Made by a program: the position numbers and the translations under genes | Shown: in pieces, positions 1 through 6,311 of the stretch | How positions within the stretch are numbered: the first letter of the stretch is position 1 | Layout: each line of letters starts with the position of its first letter | Notes under the pieces: model-generated | Seen by the model: only the letters and a program-made list of their open reading frames with translations | Told to the model about the DNA's origin: nothing | The model's database searches: none | Assembly: GCA_947631305.1 (NCBI GenBank) | Contig: CANRKV010000062.1 | Span: forward strand, 1 to 8,685 | Length of the DNA: 8,685 nucleotides | Source: an uncultured Jeotgalicoccus sp. | Lineage (GTDB): Bacteria; Bacillota; Bacilli; Staphylococcales; Salinicoccaceae | Direction: 5' to 3'

Positions 1-1305
1 CCGTCGTATATTATTCATAAAATAATATCAATTTTAGTCGTGGCTAAGGAATTGAAAGAAAACCACGATTACGATGCAGTTCCGGTATTTTGGATTGCCG
101 GCGAGGATCACGATTTTGAGGAAGTGAATCACACTCATCTGTATGATACTTACCACCGCAGACGGATTAAAGTGAGTTATAAGCCGAATTTAACAGTGCC
201 GATGAGTGTCGGTTTTTACGATTACGATAAAAAAGCGATGTCTGAAACGCTCGATAAAGTATTGAGTTATATCGGTGACTCGGATTATGCAGCTGACTTA
301 AAGAAGAAAGTATCTGAATCCATTGACCGATGTACGTCGTGGACGGACTTATTTCACAGTCTGGTCCACGAAACATTTAAAGATGACGGTCTGGTTATTT
401 TTAATTCCCATCTCGCATCGGTGCGCGAGCTTGAAGTACCGATAATGCAGAAGATGTTTAAGAATCATAAAGAAATTGACGATGCATTTAAATCCGGACA
501 GAATGAATTTTTAAAGACGGTAAATAAAGCACCGGTCATTCAAACGGACACGAATGTTCATCTATTTGCGAATGCGACAACAGTCCGCTCGCTGCTGACT
601 GAATCTGAGGACGGCTCCGGCTACATTCTTGGTGATGAAAACCTGAGCCATGATGAAGTTTTGAAACAAATTGAGCAGTCGCCGGCGGAGTTTTCCAATA
701 ACGTCGTGACCAGACCGCTGATGCAGGAAATGCTGTTTAACACGGCTGTATTTTTAGGCGGCGGTGCCGAAGTGTCTTATTGGGGAGAGCTGCATAAAGT
801 GTTCGGTGCAATGAATGTCGATATGCCGATTGTCATGAAGCGGATGGAATTTATGCACGTGGATGACCGAATCTGCAAACTGCTTAAAAGATATGAGCTG
901 ACGCTGGATAGCAGTATCGCCGAACAGATAGAGGAGCAGAAAAAGACACTTATTAAAACTCATACGAATGATGATGTTATAAATGAAATTGAACGTGTGA
1001 AAACGACTCTTGAAGATGCGTTCAAGCCGCTTTATAATCACGCAGACGAATATTTTAAGAGCGGCATAATCGACGGCAATAAAAAACGCCACATGAATGA
1101 ACTTGATTATTTGAAAAAACGCTACTCAGTAGATGTAAAACGCAGTTTAAGACAAGAACTCAACAATCTGGATGAATTGAGTGAAAAATTGATGCCGAAT
1201 GGGGCGCTGCAGGAAAGACTCTACCATCCTTGGCAATTTGCGGTCAGCAATTGGGATTACTCCCCACTCAGCTACACAGAAAAATTAACGGTCATAAAAA
1301 GTTAA
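1..1305 (+). CDS. bshC: Bacillithiol biosynthesis protein BshC, putative cysteine-adding enzyme (5'-truncated)
   Basis: BshC is the putative ligase of the last bacillithiol step, adding cysteine to glucosaminyl-malate; it is cytosolic. The reading frame is open from base 1 and the first residues (IHKIISIL, bases 16-39) already look like BshC, so the gene starts left of the window; the GTG at base 40 is an internal valine codon, not a start. The visible 434 residues compare with roughly 540 in the family, so about 100 N-terminal residues are missing. The hallmark segment FWIAGEDHDFEEVNH lies at bases 88-132. The C-terminal third (about bases 910-1200) is rich in charged heptad-like sequence, fitting the coiled coil known in BshC, and is followed by an ERLYHPWQF segment (about 1216-1242) typical of the family end. 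A strong terminator follows 18 nt after the stop, separating it from the dcw operon. Family assignment is secure; the biochemical role is from family knowledge, where the ligase activity is inferred rather than firmly shown. Confidence 0.95.
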   Translation, partial: PSYIIHKIISILVVAKELKENHDYDAVPVFWIAGEDHDFEEVNHTHLYDTYHRRRIKVSYKPNLTVPMSVGFYDYDKKAMSETLDKVLSYIGDSDYAADLKKKVSESIDRCTSWTDLFHSLVHETFKDDGLVIFNSHLASVRELEVPIMQKMFKNHKEIDDAFKSGQNEFLKTVNKAPVIQTDTNVHLFANATTVRSLLTESEDGSGYILGDENLSHDEVLKQIEQSPAEFSNNVVTRPLMQEMLFNTAVFLGGGAEVSYWGELHKVFGAMNVDMPIVMKRMEFMHVDDRICKLLKRYELTLDSSIAEQIEEQKKTLIKTHTNDDVINEIERVKTTLEDAFKPLYNHADEYFKSGIIDGNKKRHMNELDYLKKRYSVDVKRSLRQELNNLDELSEKLMPNGALQERLYHPWQFAVSNWDYSPLSYTEKLTVIKS

Positions 1306-1323
1306 TAATTAACGGATACCATG

Positions 1324-1354
1324 CGATTTCTTCATTTGAAGAAATCGTTTTTTT
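1324..1354 (+). terminator. Intrinsic terminator after bshC
   Basis: A perfect 10-bp inverted repeat (CGATTTCTTC at 1324-1333, GAAGAAATCG at 1338-1347) with a 4-nt ATTT loop is followed at once by seven T residues (1348-1354). It starts 18 nt after the bshC stop, so it should end bshC transcription and limit read-through into mraZ. There is no matching A-run on its left side, so it looks one-directional. Confidence 0.93.
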
Positions 1355-1383
1355 AATTTAATAAAATATTTCGCAATCTTTTT

Positions 1384-1389
1384 TATAAT
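1384..1389 (+). promoter_or_regulatory. Candidate -10 box of the mraZ/dcw promoter
   Basis: A consensus TATAAT lies in the short AT-rich stretch between the bshC terminator and mraZ, the expected place for the promoter of the dcw operon. No good -35 box sits 16-18 bp upstream (the sequence there is ATAAAA-like), so the assignment rests on the -10 and the location. If used, transcription would start near 1396, giving a leader of about 48 nt, and the start point would lie inside the GTGG repeat array. An AT-rich TAAATT or TATATA further down (1416-1430) is an alternative, but it also lacks a -35 box. Confidence 0.45.
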
Positions 1390-1417
1390 TTGTGGAGGAA
1401 AGTGGGGAGATGTGGTA
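1390..1417 (+). promoter_or_regulatory. Probable MraZ operator: three GTGG direct repeats, 10-bp period
   Basis: GTGG occurs at 1392-1395, 1402-1405 and 1412-1415, exactly one helical turn apart, in the contexts TTTGTGGAG, AAAGTGGGG and GATGTGGTA. MraZ proteins are known to bind short G-rich direct repeats with about 10-bp periodicity upstream of their own gene (TGGGN repeats in E. coli, AAAGTG-type repeats in Mycoplasma). The middle repeat matches the AAAGTG type best. The array lies just downstream of the candidate -10 box and 28 nt before the mraZ start codon, so bound MraZ would be placed to block or modulate transcription of the whole operon. Direction of regulation is inference. Confidence 0.75.
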
Positions 1418-1443
1418 AATTAAATATATAGCGGGGTGAGAAT

Positions 1444-1875
1444 ATGTTCATGGGTGAGTACAAACATAATTTGGATACGAAAGGCCGCATAATTGTGCCG
1501 AGTAAATTCAGAGAATTACTCGATGAACAATTCGTTATTACGCGCGGGCTCGACCGCTGTTTATTTGCTTATACAGAGGACGAATGGAGCCGCATTGAAG
1601 AAAAACTTAAAGCACTTCCGCTGACAAAGAAAGATGCCCGTAAATTTACGAGATTATTTTTCTCAGGTGCAACGAACGTGGAAATCGATAAGCAGGGACG
1701 TATCAATATCCCGCAAAACCTGCGCGAATATGCAGGACTATCAAAAGATTGCACGGTTATCGGAGTATCCAGCAGAATCGAAATTTGGGATTCAGCAGCA
1801 TGGGAAGATTTTTATACAGAATCAGAAGATAACTTTGAAGATATAGCAGAAGATTTAATCGATTTTGACCTTTAG
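1444..1875 (+). CDS. mraZ: Transcriptional regulator MraZ
   Basis: MraZ is a DNA-binding protein of the AbrB/SpoVT fold that forms ring-shaped oligomers and regulates the dcw operon it heads. The 143-residue length is normal. Both halves of the tandem fold carry the diagnostic DxxxR motif: D11-T-K-G-R15 followed by IIVPSKFR, and D82-K-Q-G-R86 followed by INIPQNLR. The N-terminus MFMGEYKHNLD is that of the family, so the ATG at 1444 is the right start; a GGGGTGAG ribosome binding site lies at 1433-1440. The last 20 or so residues are strongly acidic. The gene follows the GTGG repeat array, its presumed own binding site, and rsmH begins 11 nt after its stop. In this gene pair MraZ is known to act against the effects of RsmH in E. 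coli; whether that holds here is not visible from sequence. Confidence 0.97.
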   Translation: MFMGEYKHNLDTKGRIIVPSKFRELLDEQFVITRGLDRCLFAYTEDEWSRIEEKLKALPLTKKDARKFTRLFFSGATNVEIDKQGRINIPQNLREYAGLSKDCTVIGVSSRIEIWDSAAWEDFYTESEDNFEDIAEDLIDFDL

Positions 1876-1882
1876 GATGTGA
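1874..1882 (+). promoter_or_regulatory. Ribosome binding site deciding the TTG start of rsmH
   Basis: AGGATGTGA differs by one base from the ideal AGGAGGTGA and overlaps the mraZ TAG stop (1873-1875). It ends 4 nt before the TTG at 1887. No in-frame ATG or GTG lies nearby, which supports TTG as the real start. Confidence 0.75.
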
Positions 1883-1886
1883 CAAA

Positions 1887-2816
1887 TTGTTCAACCACAC
1901 TTCAGTTTTATTAAAAGAAACAGTCGATGGCTTAAATATTAAACCAGACGGCATATACGTCGATGCAACACTCGGCGGCGGCGGACATACATCATATTTA
2001 TTGTCACAGCTTGAAACCGGTCATGTCTATGCATTTGATCAGGACATGACAGCGATAAATAACGCCCGTGAAAAATTTAAAGATAACAGTAATATCACTT
2101 TAATTCATACAAACTTTGAAAATATAACAACAGCACTTAACGAAGCAGGTGTGACAGGTGTCGACGGCATACTTTATGATCTCGGCGTTTCAAGCCCGCA
2201 GCTCGACGTTACAGAGCGCGGTTTCAGTCACTCAAAAACAGCACGGCTCGACATGAGAATGGATCAGACACAGTCGCTCGATGCTTATGAAATTGTTAAT
2301 GACTACCCGTACGAAGCTTTAGTCGGTATCTTTTTCAGATACGGTGAAGAGAAGTTCTCGAAAAAAATTGCAAGAGAAATCGAACGTTTAAGACAAATCG
2401 AACCAATTGAAACAACGACCGAACTGGCGGAGATTATTAAATCACAAATTCCCCAGAAGTTCAGAAGAACAGGCGGACATCCTGCGAAACGTATTTTCCA
2501 GGCGCTCCGTATTGCAGTTAACGATGAGCTTGGTGTATTCGAGCGTTCATTGGAACAGGCGATTGAACTGCTGAACAAAGACGGCCGTGTATCAGTAATC
2601 ACATTTCACTCTTTAGAAGACAGAATTTGCAAGCAGATGTTCGTTGAATACGAAAAAGGGCCGGAGCTGCCAAGAAATATGCCGATTATCCCTGAAGGAT
2701 ATGAACCGGTATTAAAAAGGGTAAACCGAAAACCAATTATCGCTGAAGGCGATGATCTCGAGTCCAACCCGCGCGCGCGCAGTGCGAAGCTTCGAATTGC
2801 TGAGAAACAAGTATAG
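1887..2816 (+). CDS. rsmH: 16S rRNA (cytosine(1402)-N4)-methyltransferase RsmH (MraW)
   Basis: RsmH uses S-adenosylmethionine to methylate N4 of C1402 in the decoding centre of 16S rRNA. The 309 residues show the family motifs in order: FNHTSVLLKE at the N-terminus, the SAM-binding DATLGGGGHT (26-35), the acidic end of the next strand AFDQD (49-53), DLGVSSPQLD (98-107), the HPAKRIFQALRIAVNDEL block (198-215), ITFHSLEDR (238-246), and the C-terminal SNPRARSAKLR. The region between about 110 and 210 corresponds to the helical insert of the family. The start is a TTG, chosen because the homologous N-terminus begins exactly there and a good ribosome binding site precedes it. The gene lies 11 nt after mraZ and 11 nt before ftsL, so it is co-transcribed with both. 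Confidence 0.97.
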   Translation: MFNHTSVLLKETVDGLNIKPDGIYVDATLGGGGHTSYLLSQLETGHVYAFDQDMTAINNAREKFKDNSNITLIHTNFENITTALNEAGVTGVDGILYDLGVSSPQLDVTERGFSHSKTARLDMRMDQTQSLDAYEIVNDYPYEALVGIFFRYGEEKFSKKIAREIERLRQIEPIETTTELAEIIKSQIPQKFRRTGGHPAKRIFQALRIAVNDELGVFERSLEQAIELLNKDGRVSVITFHSLEDRICKQMFVEYEKGPELPRNMPIIPEGYEPVLKRVNRKPIIAEGDDLESNPRARSAKLRIAEKQV

Positions 2817-2827
2817 GAAGTGTTGAC

Positions 2828-3205
2828 ATGGTAGTAGAAAGATATACTGAAGTAAATCCTGCGAAAAAAGTATACAGAGAACCTGACAGTCAGCCGAAAA
2901 CCCTAAAAAAAGAGAAACTTGTCGGGATAAAGCGAATGGAAATGGCTATTTACATAACGCTGGCGGTTCTGATTGCGGCGGTTTCCATATATGTGCTATC
3001 TTTAAAAATGGAAGCATATAACTATCAAAGTGAGAAGTCATCCATAGAACAGACAATTGCAGTTAAAAATGGTGAAATCAGTGAGCTGAATACTGAAGTC
3101 ACATACCTTGCTTCCTACGATCGCATATATGAAAAAGCTCAGGAACTGGGCTTAGATTTGAATAATAGCAATGTAAAGGTTGTAGAAAAGTATGGCGAAG
3201 ATTAG
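2828..3205 (+). CDS. ftsL: Cell division protein FtsL
   Basis: FtsL is a small bitopic membrane protein that joins DivIB/FtsQ and DivIC/FtsB in the divisome and helps activate septal wall synthesis. The 125 residues show the expected layout: a basic cytoplasmic segment of about 37 residues, one membrane span at about 38-59 (MAIYITLAVLIAAVSIYVLSL), then an extracellular coiled-coil stretch (about 60-97), ending in YEKAQELGLDLN-type sequence typical of FtsL and DivIC proteins. Sequence conservation in this family is poor, so the call rests on topology and on the fixed position between rsmH and the septal PBP gene. AGGAAGTG at 2815-2822 is the ribosome binding site, overlapping the rsmH stop. 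The last 14 nt overlap pbp1 in another frame. Confidence 0.93.
   Translation: MVVERYTEVNPAKKVYREPDSQPKTLKKEKLVGIKRMEMAIYITLAVLIAAVSIYVLSLKMEAYNYQSEKSSIEQTIAVKNGEISELNTEVTYLASYDRIYEKAQELGLDLNNSNVKVVEKYGED
3175..3180 (+). promoter_or_regulatory. Weak ribosome binding site of pbp1 inside ftsL
   Basis: The only recognisable Shine-Dalgarno-like sequence before the pbp1 ATG at 3192 is AAAGGT, with an 11-nt gap, followed by an AGAAAAG stretch. It is poorer than the sites of all other genes here. Because it lies within the end of ftsL, pbp1 translation probably depends on ribosomes finishing ftsL. Confidence 0.4.
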
Positions 3206-5339
3206 ACGGAAACTCAGTCTTAAAAATAGCAAGGTAACAATTGGCGCACTCCTGATATATTTCGGTATAGGAGTGCTTTTTCTTTTGATTATCGGACAAT
3301 TCACGAAATTGATGGTATTTCAGACGATAGATGATGAAGATTTAATCGCGAGAGGACAGGATAAGTATGCCGTCAGCGCGATAAACGAACCGGAACGCGG
3401 GGAAATCGTCGACCGTGAAGGCAACATCCTGGCAGCTGATATGGAAGCCTACCGGATCGCAATAATTACAGATGAGAACTATCCGAATCACGTGAGCAAT
3501 CCGAAAGAGACAGCGGCATTGCTTGCTGAAGTTGTCGATATGAGTAAAGAAGAAATACAAAAACAAATTGAAGAAAACATTGAAAAAGGCCAGTTCCAGA
3601 TGGAACTTGGACAGGCGGGACGAAACGTTTCATATAATGATAAGAAGTTTCTTGAGGAATCAGAAGCGACAGGTATAGTTTTTGAGCCGGAAACGAGACG
3701 TTTTTATCCAAATGGACAATTTGCTTCGCATTTAATCGGCTTTGCTGAATTAAATGATGAAATAGGCGGTCTTGACGGTCAGCTCGGCTTTGAGCGTATT
3801 TATAACGACCTGCTTCAGGGTGAGCCGGGCAGTGTGGATTATTCACAGGATGTCTGGGGATATATCGTTCCAAATTCCGATAATGTTAAACCGCCGGTCA
3901 ACGGCCATGACATTAAACTGACTATCGATCCAAATATTCAGCTGTATCTGGAAGATACATTAACTGATATGGAAGAACATTTTGAGCCGGAAGAATTAAT
4001 TGCGGTGGTGGCTGATGCGGACACTGGTGAGATTTTGGCGAGCGGACAGCGCCCGTCATTCAACCCTGAAACGCGTGAAGGTTTCGGTAACAGCTGGCTG
4101 AATATGCTTTATGAATATTCATTTGAACCCGGTTCAACATTTAAAGTATTCGGGCTGGCAGCAGCTATCGAAGAAGGCGTCTACGACCCTGATACTGTTT
4201 ATACTTCAGGTTCGATGGATGTAATGGATGCAACAATTTACGACTGGGAAACTGAAGGCTGGGGCGATATTACGTATAATGAAGGTATGCAGTATTCTTC
4301 AAACGTACTGATGATGATTCTGCAGGACAAGGTTGGCGCGGATAAAATGCTTCAGTATTATAAAGACTTCGGCTTCGGAGAAACGACAGGTTCTGAATTC
4401 CCGACAGAAGTTACAGGACAGATGGCCTGGGATAATGAACTGCAGCAGAAGACAACATCTTTCGGTCAGACATCGACAGTAACACCGATCCAGCTGATTC
4501 AGGGGATGACGGCACTCTTGAATGAAGGCGAAATGAAGAAACCTTACGTCGTTGACGAAATTACGGATGACTCCGGTGACGTCGTATATGATGGCAAGGA
4601 AGAAACGGTCAGACAGGTTATTTCTCCGGAAGCGGCAGAGAAAACTGTGTCTGAAATGAATACGCTGATCGACGGTTCACTGGACCATAATCCTCAGTAT
4701 AAATCTGACGAGTATGAAGTTACCGGAAAATCCGGTACCGCTCAAATCTATGATCCGGACACCGGGGGATATATGGATGGGGATTATCAGTTCTTTACTT
4801 CATTCCTCGGCTATGCACCGAAAGACGATCCTGAAGTGATTGTCTATTACGGTATTAAGCTTGCCAGTGAAAACAAAAGTGAAACATGGGATAACGGTGT
4901 CGCACGCGGCTTTAATCCTCTGATGGAACGGACGCTGAAATATTTAGAAGTATCTGAAGCGGACGTATCGGGTGATCATAACGTTGTCGAAATCGGTGAC
5001 TACAGAGGGCAGGAATTAGACGCCTTAACTGACAAATTAAATGATACAATTGATGTAAAAAGAGTCGGGAACGGTACAGAGATTATCGAACATTTTCCGC
5101 AGGATGATACGCTGCTGCCTTACGATACGCTGTTTGTGAAGACAGACGGTGAACCGACACTGCCGGACTTCAAAGGCCTTTCTAAACGGGAAGCGCTGAT
5201 GCTGGCTGACTTTATCGGTATAAATATTACAGTCGAAGGTGAAGGATACGTAAACAGCCAGTCACAAAATGCGGGTACAGCAGTGACAGAAGAAACTGCT
5301 GTGGAAATCACTTTATCGTCTAATGACCCGAACGATTAG
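3192..5339 (+). CDS. pbp1: Penicillin-binding protein 1, septal class B transpeptidase with PASTA domains
   Basis: This is the divisome transpeptidase (PBP1 of staphylococci, counterpart of Bacillus PBP2B and E. coli FtsI), which cross-links septal peptidoglycan outside the membrane. In order: a basic cytoplasmic tip, a membrane anchor at about 16-41, the PBP dimerisation domain from about 64 with the RGEIVDREGNILA box (69-81), the transpeptidase domain (about 265-585), and two C-terminal PASTA domains (about 596-651 and 655-711). The active-site motifs are complete: SxxK with the nucleophile S315 (S315-T-F-K318), SxN (S369-S-N371) and KSGT (K513-T516). The 715 residues compare with about 744 in S. 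aureus PBP1. The extracellular part is markedly acidic. The gene overlaps ftsL by 14 nt and its own start region encodes a terminator-like hairpin (3246-3281). mraY starts 8 nt after its stop. Confidence 0.97.
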   Translation: MAKIRRKLSLKNSKVTIGALLIYFGIGVLFLLIIGQFTKLMVFQTIDDEDLIARGQDKYAVSAINEPERGEIVDREGNILAADMEAYRIAIITDENYPNHVSNPKETAALLAEVVDMSKEEIQKQIEENIEKGQFQMELGQAGRNVSYNDKKFLEESEATGIVFEPETRRFYPNGQFASHLIGFAELNDEIGGLDGQLGFERIYNDLLQGEPGSVDYSQDVWGYIVPNSDNVKPPVNGHDIKLTIDPNIQLYLEDTLTDMEEHFEPEELIAVVADADTGEILASGQRPSFNPETREGFGNSWLNMLYEYSFEPGSTFKVFGLAAAIEEGVYDPDTVYTSGSMDVMDATIYDWETEGWGDITYNEGMQYSSNVLMMILQDKVGADKMLQYYKDFGFGETTGSEFPTEVTGQMAWDNELQQKTTSFGQTSTVTPIQLIQGMTALLNEGEMKKPYVVDEITDDSGDVVYDGKEETVRQVISPEAAEKTVSEMNTLIDGSLDHNPQYKSDEYEVTGKSGTAQIYDPDTGGYMDGDYQFFTSFLGYAPKDDPEVIVYYGIKLASENKSETWDNGVARGFNPLMERTLKYLEVSEADVSGDHNVVEIGDYRGQELDALTDKLNDTIDVKRVGNGTEIIEHFPQDDTLLPYDTLFVKTDGEPTLPDFKGLSKREALMLADFIGINITVEGEGYVNSQSQNAGTAVTEETAVEITLSSNDPND
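3246..3281 (+). other. Terminator-like hairpin plus T-run inside the start of pbp1
   Basis: GCACTCCT (3246-3253) and AGGAGTGC (3269-3276) form a perfect 8-bp inverted repeat with a 15-nt loop, followed directly by TTTTT and then CTTTT (3277-3286). The form is that of an intrinsic terminator, but it lies in codons 19-32 of pbp1, which encode the membrane anchor. It may be an attenuator or polarity element that works when pbp1 is not being translated, or a coincidence of hydrophobic codons. The structure is seen; any function is inference. Confidence 0.4.
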
Positions 5340-5343
5340 GAGG
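5338..5343 (+). promoter_or_regulatory. Consensus ribosome binding site of mraY, overlapping the pbp1 stop
   Basis: AGGAGG shares its first two bases with the TAG stop of pbp1 (5337-5339) and ends 4 nt before the mraY ATG at 5348. A ribosome ending pbp1 would sit on this site, so the two genes are probably translationally linked. Confidence 0.8.
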
Positions 5344-5347
5344 AACT

Positions 5348-6310
5348 ATGAATTATATACTTTTCGCAGCTGCACTCGTGCTGACTGCCATACTGATACC
5401 GATTTTAATCCCTTTATTAAAACGCATGAAATTTGGTCAGACTATCCGGGAAGAAGGTCCGGAAAGTCATCTGATTAAAACAGGTACACCGACGATGGGG
5501 GGACTGTCATTTATTTTAGTGACAATCGTCCTGTCCATTATCGGGCTGTTCTTCGTTGATGATATTTATAAACTGCTCGTGTTAATTATCGTTACAATCG
5601 GTTTTGCATTAATCGGTTTTATCGATGACTATATTATCGTCGTTAAAAAAGATAATGCAGGGCTGTCATCAAAACAGAAGTTTCTTGCACAAATATTAGT
5701 TGCAGTCATTATTTTTATTATAATGACTAACTGGATTCCGGATATCGATGCCGGCATTCAAATTCCAGGGACAGATTTATTTATCCCGCTCGGCATTTTC
5801 TTTGTCGTGTGGATTGTGTTCTGGCTCGTAGGATTTTCTAATGCTGTGAACTTAACAGACGGTCTTGACGGATTGTCTACAGGAACATCGATTATTGCAT
5901 TCGGTTCATTTCTTGCTATCAGTCTTATGACAGGTGAGATGGAAATTGCACTGTTTCTGTTTATTTTAATCGGTGCACTGCTTGGATTTTTAATATTTAA
6001 TAAATATCCGGCAAAACTGTTCATGGGTGACACAGGTTCACTCGCGCTCGGCGGTATTATTGCAACAGTATCAATTCTTTTAAACAGCAGTCTGCTGCTC
6101 TTAGTTATCGGTATTGTGTTCGTTATTGAAACAGCGAGTGTAATGATGCAGGTGGCATCGTATAAAACAACCGGCAAAAGAATATTTAAAATGACGCCGA
6201 TTCATCACCATTTTGAACTTTCAGGATGGAATGAATGGAAAATCGTCATCGTCTTCTGGTCAGTCGGCCTGCTGTCGGGTGTACTCGGTGTAATATTAGG
6301 AGTGATGTAA
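5348..6310 (+). CDS. mraY: Phospho-N-acetylmuramoyl-pentapeptide transferase MraY
   Basis: MraY is the integral membrane enzyme that transfers phospho-MurNAc-pentapeptide from UDP to undecaprenyl phosphate, making lipid I. The 320 residues match the usual Firmicutes length (about 321-324) and consist mostly of hydrophobic spans, fitting the ten-helix topology. Family motifs are all present: the loop TGTPTMGG (45-52), the acidic pair in GFIDDY (D93, D94), NLTDGLDGLS (168-177), MGDTGSLALGG (226-236) with D228, and the PIHHHFEL box (284-291) with three consecutive histidines. D93, D94, D228 and the histidine box correspond to residues known to be essential in MraY. It lies 8 nt after pbp1 and one base before murD, whose ribosome binding site is embedded in the last mraY codons. 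Confidence 0.98.
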   Translation: MNYILFAAALVLTAILIPILIPLLKRMKFGQTIREEGPESHLIKTGTPTMGGLSFILVTIVLSIIGLFFVDDIYKLLVLIIVTIGFALIGFIDDYIIVVKKDNAGLSSKQKFLAQILVAVIIFIIMTNWIPDIDAGIQIPGTDLFIPLGIFFVVWIVFWLVGFSNAVNLTDGLDGLSTGTSIIAFGSFLAISLMTGEMEIALFLFILIGALLGFLIFNKYPAKLFMGDTGSLALGGIIATVSILLNSSLLLLVIGIVFVIETASVMMQVASYKTTGKRIFKMTPIHHHFELSGWNEWKIVIVFWSVGLLSGVLGVILGVM

Positions 6311-6311
6311 G

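Noticed and set aside
40..1305. bshC as a complete gene starting at the GTG at base 40.
   Set aside because: The frame is open and matches BshC upstream of this codon (IHKIISIL at 16-39), and the protein would be over 100 residues too short.
1634..1846. 70-codon + strand open frame inside mraZ.
   Set aside because: It is an alternative frame of a fully conserved MraZ gene with no initiation site or family resemblance.
2770..2780. Alternating CG tract (CGCGCGCGCGC) near the end of rsmH, a possible Z-DNA tract.
   Set aside because: It encodes the conserved PRAR part of the RsmH C-terminal motif and is only 11 nt long; codon choice is enough to explain it.
3466..3873. 135-codon open frame on the minus strand within pbp1.
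   Set aside because: It lies fully inside a well-supported gene on the other strand, has no ribosome binding site or recognisable domain, and is a shadow of pbp1 codon use. The same holds for the 139-codon minus-strand frame in mraY (5758-6177) and the 112-codon one in bshC (754-1092).
4721..4737. Perfect 7-bp hairpin TACCGGA-AAA-TCCGGTA in pbp1.
   Set aside because: It falls exactly on the codons of the conserved TGKSGT catalytic motif and has no T-run after it, so the symmetry is best explained by the coding constraint.
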